Source: Nocardia panacis (GTDB lineage Bacteria; Actinomycetota; Actinomycetes; Mycobacteriales; Mycobacteriaceae). Taken from it: a stretch of DNA of 64,000 nt. Shown here piece by piece: positions 11,601 through 19,601 of this stretch (position 1 is its first letter; the number at the start of each line of letters is the position of its first letter). The translations under genes were made by a program, and so were the position numbers. The stretch covers positions 62,001 to 126,000 of the forward strand of contig NZ_QZFU01000015.1 of assembly GCF_003598715.1 (NCBI RefSeq), written 5' to 3'. The notes under the pieces were generated by a model. That model ran no database searches and was not told the origin of the DNA. It saw nothing but the letters and a program-made list of their open reading frames with translations.

Positions 11601-11614
11601 GAAAGGAGGTGATC
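11601..11614 (+). promoter_or_regulatory. Unusually complete ribosome-binding site
   Basis: The sequence GAAAGGAGGTGATC is perfectly complementary to the 3' tail of bacterial 16S rRNA over all 14 bases. It ends 4 bases before the ATG at 11619. Most genes here show only 4-6 such bases, so the downstream pair appears set for very strong, or self-limiting, translation initiation. Confidence 0.75.
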
Positions 11615-11618
11615 AATA

Positions 11619-12242
11619 ATGACATTCCCGGCCGATCTCACCTCAGCGTTGACAGGGGCGACGCTCAGTCAACTCAGTCGCTGGAGGCGCGGCGATTCTC
11701 CGCTCCTGGTTCCCGAGCTCGGAGTCAGGCCGCAGGCGCAGTACTCCTTCCGGGACCTCATGGCGTTGCGCACAGTGGTGAAGCTGCGCAGCGAAGTTTC
11801 CTTGCAGCGAATCCGCAAGGCGTTCGCCTCTTTACAAGGCATGGATCTGACCGAACATCCATCGCGCTACACGTTGACCACCGACGGTGTCACCGTCTTC
11901 CTCATCGAAGCCGACGGTGCCACCGACCTGGTCCGGCGGCCCGGACAGCGCGTACTCGCGACACTGAACGACGTTTTCGCGCCCTTTACCAACTTCCGGG
12001 GTGAAAACGTGGTCGACTTCCTGCATCCACGGCCGCGTCTCGCGGTGCGTGAAGGTCGAGCCGGTGGCTGGCCGACCATCCGCGACACCCGAGTCCCCTA
12101 CGACACCATCGCCAGGTTGGTGGCCAATGGCGATGTTCCGGCATCCGCGGTTGGCGACTACTACCCCACGGTGCAGCCGGCAGACGTTCCGGACGCTGTA
12201 GATTTCGACCGCCAGGTTGTGCATATTCGGCAGCCTGCATGA
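11619..12242 (+). CDS. DUF433 antitoxin-like protein
   Basis: A 207-residue protein with a MerR-like N-terminal HTH (GATLSQLSRWRRGD, then YSFRDLMALRTVVKLRSE.VSLQRIRKAFASL) and a C-terminal DUF433-type domain (GGWPTIRDTRVPYDTIARLVANGDVPASAVGDYYP). DUF433 proteins are usually the antitoxin partners of PIN-like DUF5615 toxins, and such a gene follows with a 4-base ATGA overlap. The role as DNA-binding antitoxin is family knowledge plus context. Confidence 0.82.
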   Translation: MTFPADLTSALTGATLSQLSRWRRGDSPLLVPELGVRPQAQYSFRDLMALRTVVKLRSEVSLQRIRKAFASLQGMDLTEHPSRYTLTTDGVTVFLIEADGATDLVRRPGQRVLATLNDVFAPFTNFRGENVVDFLHPRPRLAVREGRAGGWPTIRDTRVPYDTIARLVANGDVPASAVGDYYPTVQPADVPDAVDFDRQVVHIRQPA

Positions 12243-12655
12243 GGTTCTTTCTCGACGAGAACATGCCGCAGGGGATGATCGCGCACCTCTCGTCCGTATT
12301 CAAACCACACGAGTTCGTCGGCGTGCGAGAGCTTCGAGTCAAAGGCGTCGAAGATGTGGAACTGTTCGGTCGTGTCGCCGCAGCCGACTGCCACGTTTTC
12401 ATTACCGCCGACCTTGCTCAACTCACTCGTGCGGCGGAGCGGGAGGCATGCCGTGTAGCTGAATTGCACTGGATCGGCGTCCATCAGGTTCACGCCCCCG
12501 GCTTTCACGTCATTGCTGGACCTACTTCAACACTGGTGCACGCCTTGCCATTCGCTCTCGAGCACATGGAATCCTCCAGCACCCCTCAGTACTTCAAGCT
12601 CAGGAAGTCTGAGCGGGCCAACACTCGCATATTCCATTCAAGTGGCTATTTGTAG
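12239..12655 (+). CDS. DUF5615 PIN-like toxin candidate
   Basis: A 138-residue protein whose start MRFFLDENMPQGM matches the first acidic motif of the DUF5615/Mut7-C PIN-like fold, with a second acidic site in FITADLAQLT. PIN folds are metal-dependent RNases. The last about 40 residues (SSTPQYFKLRKSERANT) extend beyond the compact core. It overlaps the upstream DUF433 gene by 4 bases, so the two form a toxin-antitoxin-like operon. Toxicity is inferred, not shown. Confidence 0.75.
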   Translation: MRFFLDENMPQGMIAHLSSVFKPHEFVGVRELRVKGVEDVELFGRVAAADCHVFITADLAQLTRAAEREACRVAELHWIGVHQVHAPGFHVIAGPTSTLVHALPFALEHMESSSTPQYFKLRKSERANTRIFHSSGYL

Positions 12656-12702
12656 TTCCGCCCAGCCGGATCCGACTGGGCAGAACACACTGGGCGCGAG
12701 AT

Positions 12703-13869
12703 TCAGTTCGCGCAGAGGGCGGTGTCCACGGCTTTGATCATGTCCGGGGAGACGGCGGGGGCGGCGGGGATTTCGTTGACGATGAGGGTGGCGGCGTCGC
12801 CGGATTTGGTGTAGCCATTGCGGACGCGGAAACCGGGGAGGGTGCCGCCGTGGCCCCAGACCTCTTTGCCGCAGGAGGAGGGGATGCGGGCCAGGCCGAG
12901 ACCGTATTGGAAGCCGGGACTCATCTCATCGGCGGGGACGGTGCGCTGCATTTCGGCGAGTTGGGCCGGGGGCAGCAGTTTTCCGTTGAGCAGGTCGACA
13001 TAGAAGCGGTTGAGTTCACGGCCGGTGGAGATCATCGCGCCCGCCGCACCGGCCCAACTGGGGTCCTGCTCGGTGAATTCGACCGGCTTGCCCGCATCGG
13101 CCAGCGCGTATCCCGACGGATGCGGATCCGGGATGGCGATATCGCCGGGTGCGGGCAGGAAGGTCGATTTCAGGCCGAGGCGGTCGGCAATGCGGGTCTT
13201 GATCTCGGCGGCGACCGGCTGCCCGGTGACCTCCTCGATGACCATGCCCGCGAGAATGTAGTTGGTATTGCTGTATTCGAACTTGGCGCCGGGGGCGAAG
13301 TCGGCGGGATGTCTCGCGAAAGGCAGATCCGCCAACTGCGCGGGCTGGAAGACCTTGTAGCGGGAGGATTCCTCGTCGAATTCGGGTTCCTCGAGATAGT
13401 CGGGAATTCCGCTGGTGTGCTGCAGGATATTTCGCACGGTGATCTTCTTCGGGTCGTAGCTCTCGCCGTGCACGACACCGGGCAGATACTGGTCGACGGG
13501 TGCGTCGAGCGACAGTTTGCCCTCGCCGACGAGTTGCAGCGCCACCGTCGCGACGAAGGTCTTGGTATTGCTGCCGATCCGGATTCGGGCATCGGTCGGG
13601 AAGGGTTTGCCGGTCGCGATATCGCCGACGCCGTGACTGAAGACCCGCACCTTGTCGCCGAGGCCGAGTACGGCCTGGGCGCCGGGCACCTGGTCCTCGG
13701 TGACCAGATGCTCGAGCGCGGCGGCCAGGGCGGCCGGCTCGGGACCGGCCGAAGTCGGTTGCGCGGCTGTCGATTCGGGCTTCTCGGATCCGCAGGCTCC
13801 GAGCAATCCCGCCGCCGCCAGCAGCACCGCGACCTTCCCGCACGCACCACGAACTACGTTGTTGGACAA
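12703..13869 (-). CDS. Serine hydrolase lipoprotein (beta-lactamase fold)
   Basis: A 388-residue penicillin-binding-protein/beta-lactamase class C type hydrolase. It has a lipobox LLGAC (Cys 26), the S-x-x-K nucleophile motif SNTK at residues 100-103, the Y-x-N motif in YSNTNY, and a C-terminal HGG. Likely activities are D-Ala-D-Ala carboxypeptidase or esterase at the outer face of the membrane. The start is TTG at 13869, supported by AGAAGGTGG six bases upstream. No ATG exists near the signal peptide. Confidence 0.88.
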   Translation of the reverse strand: MSNNVVRGACGKVAVLLAAAGLLGACGSEKPESTAAQPTSAGPEPAALAAALEHLVTEDQVPGAQAVLGLGDKVRVFSHGVGDIATGKPFPTDARIRIGSNTKTFVATVALQLVGEGKLSLDAPVDQYLPGVVHGESYDPKKITVRNILQHTSGIPDYLEEPEFDEESSRYKVFQPAQLADLPFARHPADFAPGAKFEYSNTNYILAGMVIEEVTGQPVAAEIKTRIADRLGLKSTFLPAPGDIAIPDPHPSGYALADAGKPVEFTEQDPSWAGAAGAMISTGRELNRFYVDLLNGKLLPPAQLAEMQRTVPADEMSPGFQYGLGLARIPSSCGKEVWGHGGTLPGFRVRNGYTKSGDAATLIVNEIPAAPAVSPDMIKAVDTALCAN

Positions 13870-13991
13870 CGAAATCCACCTTCTCTACCTAGAGATAACG
13901 GTATTCGACGGTGCGCGGTGCCGCCGAGGGTGCGACCACGCCGCGGCCGACACCTCGTAATCCATCATGCACGCTCCCCTAGGCTCGCACC

Positions 13992-14795
13992 GTGAGCCTG
14001 CCTTCCCCCACCACCGTCAATCGCGCCGTCGTCACCGGCGCCTCCTCCGGAATCGGCACCGCGCTGGCCGCCGAACTGGCCGGCCGCGGCTATTCACTGA
14101 TCCTCGTCGCCCGCCGCGGCGAACTGCTCACCGAACTGGCGCAGCGGCTGAGCCTGGCGCACGGCATCACCGCCGAGGTGCGCGCGATCGATCTGTCCGA
14201 TCGGGACCGCCGCGCCGAACTCACCGCGGAATTGGCCGAGCGCGAAATCGCCGTTCTCTGCAATAACGCCGGTGTGGCCACCTTCGGCCCGCTGGCCGCC
14301 CTCGATGCCGACCAGGAGCGCGCCGTCCTGGAACTCAACGCGGTGGCGGTCCAGGATCTGACGCTGACGGTGCTGCCCGGCATGCTCACGCGCCGCGCGG
14401 GCGGCATTCTGGTCACCGGGTCGGCGGCGGGCAATATGCCCATCCCGCACAATGCCACCTATGCCGCCAGCAAGGCCTTCGCCAACACCTTCACCGAGGC
14501 GCTGCGCGGCGAATTGCGCGGCAGCGGAGTGCATGTCACGCTGCTCGCGCCGGGTCCGGTGCGCACCGACAATCCGGAGCAGACCGAGGCATTCGTCGAC
14601 AGCCGCAAGATCCCGGAGTTTCTGTGGGTCTCGGCGGCGGCCACGGCGAAGATGTCGATAGACGCGCTGGCACGCAACAAGATGCGGGTGGTGCCGGGTT
14701 TGATCAGCAAGGGCATGAGTGTGGCCGGGCAATACGCTCCGCGCGCCGTCACCGCGCCGGTGGCGGGGGCACTGTACCGGCGGCTGGGGAGCTGA
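13992..14795 (+). CDS. Short-chain dehydrogenase/reductase
   Basis: A 267-residue classical SDR. The cofactor loop is TGASSGIGTALA, followed by CNNAGVATFG, and the catalytic site by the Ser in VTGSAAG and Y-A-A-S-K in TYAASKAFAN. PGPVRTDNPEQT is the usual lid region. The basic residues after strand 2 (VARRGELL) suggest NADPH. Substrate cannot be assigned. The start is a GTG/ATG-type lead: the frame opens with GTG at 13992. Confidence 0.88.
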   Translation: MSLPSPTTVNRAVVTGASSGIGTALAAELAGRGYSLILVARRGELLTELAQRLSLAHGITAEVRAIDLSDRDRRAELTAELAEREIAVLCNNAGVATFGPLAALDADQERAVLELNAVAVQDLTLTVLPGMLTRRAGGILVTGSAAGNMPIPHNATYAASKAFANTFTEALRGELRGSGVHVTLLAPGPVRTDNPEQTEAFVDSRKIPEFLWVSAAATAKMSIDALARNKMRVVPGLISKGMSVAGQYAPRAVTAPVAGALYRRLGS

Positions 14796-14892
14796 GCGCC
14801 CGTCAAAGGCGCATAAAGATCGCATCACCGCTGGTCAGGATGGCGCTAACATCCGGGCACGCACCTACTATCAGGCGTAGTCCTGACAGCGG

Positions 14893-14915
14893 CCCCGCAT
14901 TCCGAGAAAGCGGGG
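14893..14915 (+). promoter_or_regulatory. Leader hairpin before lysA-type gene
   Basis: CCCCGC and GCGGGG form a 6-bp GC stem with an 11-base loop, 22 bases before the GTG start and just ahead of the AGGAGAA ribosome-binding site. It could be a leader attenuator or simply a structured 5' end. No T-run follows, so it is not a typical terminator. Confidence 0.3.
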
Positions 14916-14936
14916 ACGCACCCAGGAGAAGCCATC

Positions 14937-16277
14937 GTGACGCTGCTCGACATATTCCCGTCGCTCCGGACAGGAATGCCTTCGCGCTTGGATCCCGCGG
15001 TCTGGCCTCGGGATACGCACTATGACGGCGACGGCAGGATCACTCTCGGCGGAGTCGCCCTCGCCGATATCGCCGACCAGTACGGCACGGCGACCTATGT
15101 GCTCGACGAGGAGGAGGTGCGCACCCGCTGCCGCGCCTACCGCAGGGCTTTCCCGGAGGCGGAGATCATCTACGCGGGCAAGGCGTTGATGATCAAGGCG
15201 ATCGCGGAATGGGTGACGCAGGAAGGCCTTTCGGTCGATGTGTGCTCGGCCGGTGAACTGGCGGTGGCACTCGCCGCGGGCGTGGACCCCGCGCGCATCG
15301 TCATGCACGGCAACGGCAAGTCCTTCGATGAACTCGATGCCGCGGTGCGGGCCGGGGTCGGGCGGATCGTGGTGGACTCGCTGACCGAGATCACCCTGCT
15401 GTCCGCATTGGCCACCGAACCGCAGCGGGTGCTGGTGCGGCTGTCCCCCGGTATCGATGTGCACGGGCATCCGGCGGTGCGCACGGGCGTGCTCGATCAG
15501 AAATTCGGATTCCCGCTCGGCAGTGACGCCGCCAACGAGGCGGTGGCACGGATTCTGCGGCAACCGAATCTGCGACTGGTCGGCTTCCACTGCCACCTGG
15601 GCTCCCAGATCCACGACCCGGACCACTACGGCGAGGCCGTGCGCCGCATGGTGGCCGAGATGGCGCATGTGCGTCAGGACCACGGTGTCATCCTGACCGA
15701 ACTCGACCTCGGCGGCGGCCATGCGGTGGCCTATCGCGGCGGCGACGCCGAGATGAATATCGCCGAACTGGCCGACATCATCGAGGACGCACTCGACGCC
15801 GCCTGCGCGCGGCATCACTTCCCGCGTCCGGTGATCGCGTTGGAGCCGGGCCGGGCCATTGTGGCGCGGGCCGGGGTGACGCTGTACCGGGTGCTGTCCA
15901 TCAAGCACATCGACGGCGGACACACCTACGTCACCGTCGACGGCGGTATGGGCGACAATTCGCGCGTCGCGCTCTACGGGGCGCGCTATGAGGTCGTGGT
16001 CGCCAACCGGCATCCCACCGGCCCGCAGATGACCGCGACGGTGGCCGGACGCTACTGCGAGGCGGGCGATATCCTCGCCGCCGATATCCGCCTCCCCGCC
16101 GACCTGCGGCCCGGCGAGGTGTTGGCGGTGCCGTGCACGGGCGCGTACCACCACAGCCTGGCCTCCGCCTATAACAGCGTCGGCAGGCCGCCGATCATCG
16201 CGGTGCGCGGGGGCAGGTGCCGGGAGCTGATTCGCCGCGAGACCACGGCGGACCTGATGGCCCGCGAGGTGGAGTGA
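14937..16277 (+). CDS. lysA: Diaminopimelate decarboxylase
   Basis: A 446-residue PLP enzyme of fold type III that converts meso-diaminopimelate to L-lysine. The PLP lysine is in YAGKALMIKA (Lys 82), followed by SVDVCSAGEL, HGNGKS, GFHCHLGSQI, a glycine-rich phosphate loop (ELDLGGGHAV), EPGRAIVARAG and CEAGDIL. The start is GTG at 14937 with AGGAGAA eight bases upstream. It stands alone, not next to argS/thrA/hom as the main lysA of actinobacteria often is, so it may be a second copy or a variant decarboxylase. Confidence 0.88.
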   Translation: MTLLDIFPSLRTGMPSRLDPAVWPRDTHYDGDGRITLGGVALADIADQYGTATYVLDEEEVRTRCRAYRRAFPEAEIIYAGKALMIKAIAEWVTQEGLSVDVCSAGELAVALAAGVDPARIVMHGNGKSFDELDAAVRAGVGRIVVDSLTEITLLSALATEPQRVLVRLSPGIDVHGHPAVRTGVLDQKFGFPLGSDAANEAVARILRQPNLRLVGFHCHLGSQIHDPDHYGEAVRRMVAEMAHVRQDHGVILTELDLGGGHAVAYRGGDAEMNIAELADIIEDALDAACARHHFPRPVIALEPGRAIVARAGVTLYRVLSIKHIDGGHTYVTVDGGMGDNSRVALYGARYEVVVANRHPTGPQMTATVAGRYCEAGDILAADIRLPADLRPGEVLAVPCTGAYHHSLASAYNSVGRPPIIAVRGGRCRELIRRETTADLMAREVE

Positions 16278-17789
16278 TCAGCGTTTGCGGGTGCCGAAGA
16301 TACTGCGGCTGATCTCGCGACCCGCCGCGGTCGCGGCCGAGCGCAGGAAGCTCTTGACCGCCGGATTGCTCATGATCCGCTCCGCCGTCGACTCCTCCGG
16401 TTTGGGTTTGGGGGCGGCGGGTTCCGGTTCGGCCGCTTCCACTTTCGCGGTCAGGATCTCGTAGGCCGATTCCCGGTCGATGGTCTGGCCGTATTTCGCG
16501 TAGAGCGGACCGGCCTGGGCGCGCTGGGTGATGGCGGTGTCGCCGATGGTGTCCATCAGCGAGCGCGGTGGCGCGATCCTGGTCCACGCCACCGGAGTCG
16601 GCGCGCCGCGCTCGGACAGCACCGTGACGATGGCCTCGCCGGTGCCGAGCGAGGTGAGTGCCTGCTCCAGGTCGTAGGCGGCCGTCTTCGGGTAGGTGCG
16701 AACGGTTTTCGACAGCGCCTTCTGATCGTCGGGGGTGAAGGCGCGCAGCGCGTGCTGAATGCGCGCACCCAATTGGGACAGCACCGGATTGGGGATATCG
16801 GTCGGCAACTGGGTGCAGAAGAAGACGCCGACACCCTTGGAGCGGATCAGCCGCACCGTCTGCTCGACCTGTTCCAGGAAGGCCTTCGACGCGCCCGCGA
16901 ACAGCAGATGCGCCTCGTCGAAAATGAAGACCAATTTGGGTTTGTCCACATCGCCGACCTCGGGCAGGGTCTGGAACAGGTCGGCGAGCACCCACATCAG
17001 GAAGGTGGAGAACATCACCGGCCGCGCCGACTGGGCGCCCAATTCGAACAGGGTGATCACGCCCTGACCGCCCGCCGTGCGCAGCAGGTCGGCCGGATCG
17101 AGTTCCGGTTCGCCGAAGAAGGTGTCACCGCCGTCGGCCTCCAGGTTGACCAGCGCGCGCAGGATCACCCCGGCGGTGGCCGCGGAGACACCGCCGATAC
17201 CCTTCAGATCCTCTTTGCCCTCGGGACTGGTCAGATGGGTGATGACGGCGCGAATATCCTTCAGGTCCAGCAGCGCCAAGCCGTTGCGATCCGCCCAGTG
17301 GAAGATCAGACCGAGCGTCGACTCCTGGGTTTCATTGAGCCCCAACACCTTGCTGAGCAGCACCGGGCCGAAAGAGGTGATGGTGGCGCGGATCGGCACG
17401 CCGATACCCGTGGTGCCAAGGGAGACGAATTCGGTGGGGTACGCGCTCGGATGCCAGTCCGCATCGCCCGTTTCGGCGGCTCGGGCGGTGAGTTTGTCGC
17501 TGCTTTCACCAGGTCGACTCAGGCCGGACAGGTCGCCCTTTATATCGGCGAGAACCACCGGGACGCCCGCTCGGGAAAGTTGTTCGGCTATGCCCTGGAG
17601 CGTTTTGGTCTTCCCGGTTCCGGTGGCGCCCGCCACCAGGCCGTGCCGGTTGAGGGTGCGCATGGGGATTCGGACGCGGGCGGTGGGGTCGACCTGACCG
17701 TCGACTACCACCGTGCCCAATTCCAGTGCGGCGCCGTCGAATTGATATCCGGCGGCAATTTCCTGCGCCTGTTGCTGCGAGTTGGTCAT
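16278..17789 (-). CDS. HerA-like ATPase (DUF853)
   Basis: A 503-residue P-loop ATPase of the HerA/FtsK superfamily, DUF853 group. Walker A is in [17 protein letters not shown], followed by [17 protein letters not shown]; the Walker B strand and acidic pair are in [15 protein letters not shown], and a further motif is [15 protein letters not shown] Pro/Ala/Glu-rich linker precedes a short C-terminal tail. The ATG at 17789 follows GGAGGAC. The biological role of this group is poorly known. The stop at 16278 abuts the lysA-type stop. Confidence 0.85.
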   Translation of the reverse strand: MTNSQQQAQEIAAGYQFDGAALELGTVVVDGQVDPTARVRIPMRTLNRHGLVAGATGTGKTKTLQGIAEQLSRAGVPVVLADIKGDLSGLSRPGESSDKLTARAAETGDADWHPSAYPTEFVSLGTTGIGVPIRATITSFGPVLLSKVLGLNETQESTLGLIFHWADRNGLALLDLKDIRAVITHLTSPEGKEDLKGIGGVSAATAGVILRALVNLEADGGDTFFGEPELDPADLLRTAGGQGVITLFELGAQSARPVMFSTFLMWVLADLFQTLPEVGDVDKPKLVFIFDEAHLLFAGASKAFLEQVEQTVRLIRSKGVGVFFCTQLPTDIPNPVLSQLGARIQHALRAFTPDDQKALSKTVRTYPKTAAYDLEQALTSLGTGEAIVTVLSERGAPTPVAWTRIAPPRSLMDTIGDTAITQRAQAGPLYAKYGQTIDRESAYEILTAKVEAAEPEPAAPKPKPEESTAERIMSNPAVKSFLRSAATAAGREISRSIFGTRKR

Positions 17790-17862
17790 CGCGCGTCCTC
17801 CGTCGTGGGCCGACATCACAAAACATCGCTGATATACCGAATCCGCATAGTATCCCGGTGCC

Positions 17863-17918
17863 GTGCCGCAGGCGCGGCCGACAAACCACAGCTGTACCGC
17901 AGGCGCGGCCAACAAACC
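17863..17918. repeat. Two-copy 31-bp direct repeat
   Basis: A unit reading GTGCCGCAGGCGCGGCCGAC recurs as GTACCGCAGGCGCGGCCAAC exactly 31 bases later; both are followed by AAACC. It lies in the gap between the divergent HerA-like and oligoribonuclease genes, just upstream of the latter. It may be a duplicated regulator site or a small tandem duplication. Confidence 0.55.
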
Positions 17919-17935
17919 GGACTAGTGTTGCCGGA

Positions 17936-18571
17936 ATGTCGGACAAATTCTTGGTGTGGATGGATTGCGAGATGACGGGGCTGCGCCTGGACAGCGACAA
18001 GCTGATCGAGGTGGCCGTGCTCGTGACCGACAGCGACCTCAATATTCAGGGTGCGGGCGTGGATATCGTGATCCACGCCGATGACGAGGCGCTGGCGGGC
18101 ATGCCGCAGGTGGTCGCCGAGATGCACGCGCACTCCGGATTGACCGAGGAGGTGCGCGCCTCCACCGTCACCCTGGCCGAGGCCGAACGTCAGGTATTGG
18201 CCTACATCCGCGAGTACGTGCCGACGCCCGGCACCGTCCCGCTCGCGGGCAACTCCATCGCCACCGATCGCGGCTTCCTCGCCCGCGATATGCCCGAACT
18301 GGACAGCCACCTGCACTACCGCATGATCGATGTGAGTTCGATCAAGGAACTGTGCCGCCGCTGGTATCCGCGCATCTACTTCGGTCAGCCGGAGAAGGGT
18401 CTCGCGCATCGGGCACTGGCCGATATCAAGGAGTCCATCCGCGAACTCGAGTACTACCGCCGCACCGCGTTCGTCGCGCCGCCCGGCCCCGGCACCGCCG
18501 AGATCACCGCGGTCGCCGCCGAGGTCAGCGGGCAGGAGCCGGCACAAAAGCCGACGTCAGAAACCGATTAG
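17936..18571 (+). CDS. orn: Oligoribonuclease
   Basis: A 211-residue DEDDh 3'-5' exonuclease that degrades 2-5-base RNA fragments and pGpG to mononucleotides. Exo I is WMDCEMTGL with the two acidic ligands; exo II is in [16 protein letters not shown]; the DEDDh His and last Asp are in [10 protein letters not shown]. The C-terminal tail (about 25 residues, rich in Ala, Pro and Thr) is longer than in E. coli Orn, as is usual in actinobacteria. The ATG at 17936 gives the family N-terminus [10 protein letters not shown]. Confidence 0.95.
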   Translation: MSDKFLVWMDCEMTGLRLDSDKLIEVAVLVTDSDLNIQGAGVDIVIHADDEALAGMPQVVAEMHAHSGLTEEVRASTVTLAEAERQVLAYIREYVPTPGTVPLAGNSIATDRGFLARDMPELDSHLHYRMIDVSSIKELCRRWYPRIYFGQPEKGLAHRALADIKESIRELEYYRRTAFVAPPGPGTAEITAVAAEVSGQEPAQKPTSETD

Positions 18572-18626
18572 GAGTCTCCCCCGAATTCGCGCTACTATCT
18601 AGCGCGCCGGTGTTTCACCGGCAATG

Positions 18627-18702
18627 GTGAGCGTAGTTCAGTTGGTAGAGCACCAGGTTGTGATCCTGGCTGTCGCGGGTTCGAGTCCCGTCGCTCACCC
18701 CA
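18627..18702 (+). tRNA. tRNA-His (GTG)
   Basis: A complete cloverleaf: acceptor arms GTGAGCG and CGCTCAC, D-arm with AGTTCAGTTGGTAGAGC, anticodon arm CCAGG-TTGTGAT-CCTGG with anticodon GTG, and a T-arm GCGGGTTCGAGTCCCGT. The base at 18626 is G, which can serve as the extra G-1 opposite C73 that histidyl-tRNA synthetase requires. CCA is encoded. Confidence 0.97.
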
Positions 18703-18705
18703 TCG

Positions 18706-18742
18706 GCCCGGGTCGGGGAGAAATCCCCGACCCGGGCTTTTT
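18706..18742 (+). terminator. Intrinsic terminator after tRNA-His
   Basis: A perfect 13-bp stem, GCCCGGGTCGGGG and CCCCGACCCGGGC, with a 6-base loop (AGAAAT) is followed by TTTTT. It ends the tRNA-His transcript and reaches the stop codon of the convergent vapC-type gene. Confidence 0.95.
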
Positions 18743-19166
18743 AGTTGTCATACGGCAGGAGAACGAACGCCGAGAAACCCCATAGCGGCCGCAGTGCCCG
18801 AAAATGACGCTGATCGAGCGTCATGATTCGATCGGTCCGCTCACGATCCGCGAGAACAACATTCGACGCGTCGGTGATCCCTACATATCCCTCGTCGTAC
18901 CTCGCGATCACCGCAAGCGCGGCAGCATGCTGATTGGCAGTCCATTCCGCCAGTTCGTAGGCACCGCCTGCGACATCAGCAGCGAAATCACGCGCCGCGC
19001 GAGACCCGAGCCGGGTGTAGAGCATGTAGTCCGTCTCGGCGACCACCATCGGCGAAACGACCAGCCGCTCATCGCCTTTCTCGACGATCCTCGCCAACTG
19101 CTCGTGCTCGGAATACGACTCGTCGAACAGCGCCAGAACGGCACCGGTATCCACGATGATCGACAT
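18741..19166 (-). CDS. vapC: VapC-type PIN ribonuclease toxin
   Basis: A 141-residue PIN-domain protein. The acidic catalytic residues are visible: Asp 6 in IIVDTGAVLALFD, Glu in VVAETDYML, Asp in YVGITDASNVVLADR, and a C-terminal MTLDQRHF. In VapBC systems this RNase cleaves tRNA or rRNA when its antitoxin is lost. Its ATG shares one base with the stop codon of the upstream antitoxin gene, so the pair is translationally coupled. Confidence 0.88.
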   Translation of the reverse strand: MSIIVDTGAVLALFDESYSEHEQLARIVEKGDERLVVSPMVVAETDYMLYTRLGSRAARDFAADVAGGAYELAEWTANQHAAALAVIARYDEGYVGITDASNVVLADRERTDRIMTLDQRHFRALRPLWGFSAFVLLPYDN

Positions 19167-19381
19167 CAGGCGCCGAATCCCCTGCCGAGCTCATGATCGA
19201 TCTCTTCGGCCGATAGCGCTCGATCGCTGCGGTAGCCTCCGACGGTCGGCTTCGGGCGCGCTTCGGCTCGCCCGAGCAACTTCTCGAGCGCCTGCGCCAG
19301 GGTTAGACCGTTGGACACCGCGACCCGCTGCAGGCGATCTCGCACCGCCTTGGGCACCTTGATCGTCGTCATATCAGACAT
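19166..19381 (-). CDS. vapB: VapB-type antitoxin
   Basis: A 71-residue protein (or 68 from the ATG at 19372) with an N-terminal ribbon-helix-helix-like start, TTIKVPKAVRDRLQRVAVSNGLTLAQALEKLL, and an acidic C-terminal tail likely to wrap the toxin. Longer in-frame starts up to 19579 would cross the three-copy repeat and look non-coding. It lies directly before the PIN toxin gene. Confidence 0.85.
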   Translation of the reverse strand: MSDMTTIKVPKAVRDRLQRVAVSNGLTLAQALEKLLGRAEARPKPTVGGYRSDRALSAEEIDHELGRGFGA

Positions 19382-19491
19382 ACTCGAAGTATACCGGCAT
19401 ACCCATTGAATGCCCCGGCTCCACACCGGGCGCGGATTGCGGAGTGCCGATTCCACGACACCTCCCAGCCGAGCCGAGCTACCGGCAAGGT

Positions 19492-19552
19492 TCGACAAAA
19501 GCGACGCTGTGCTTTCGACAAAGTCGACGGTGAACCATCGACAAAAGCGATG
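19492..19552. repeat. Three 15-bp repeats with 23-bp period
   Basis: TCGACAAAAGCGACG (19492), TCGACAAAGTCGACG (19515) and TCGACAAAAGCGATG (19538) are spaced exactly 23 bases apart. They occupy the gap between the vapBC-type operon and the LuxR gene, 50-110 bases before the likely LuxR start. Such regular spacing (about two helical turns) suggests cooperative binding by a regulator, possibly the LuxR protein itself. Confidence 0.75.
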
Positions 19553-19601
19553 TTGGACCGACACGGCAGCAGTCTGCACCGTGCGTTTTACACTTCAGCC
19601 C

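Noticed and set aside
14871..16154. A 427-residue minus-strand frame opposite the diaminopimelate decarboxylase gene
   Set aside because: The plus strand has every PLP-decarboxylase motif; this frame has none.
19492..19552. The three 23-bp-period units as a CRISPR array
   Set aside because: Units are 15 bp with 8-bp gaps, only three copies exist, and no cas genes lie nearby; an operator array is a better fit.
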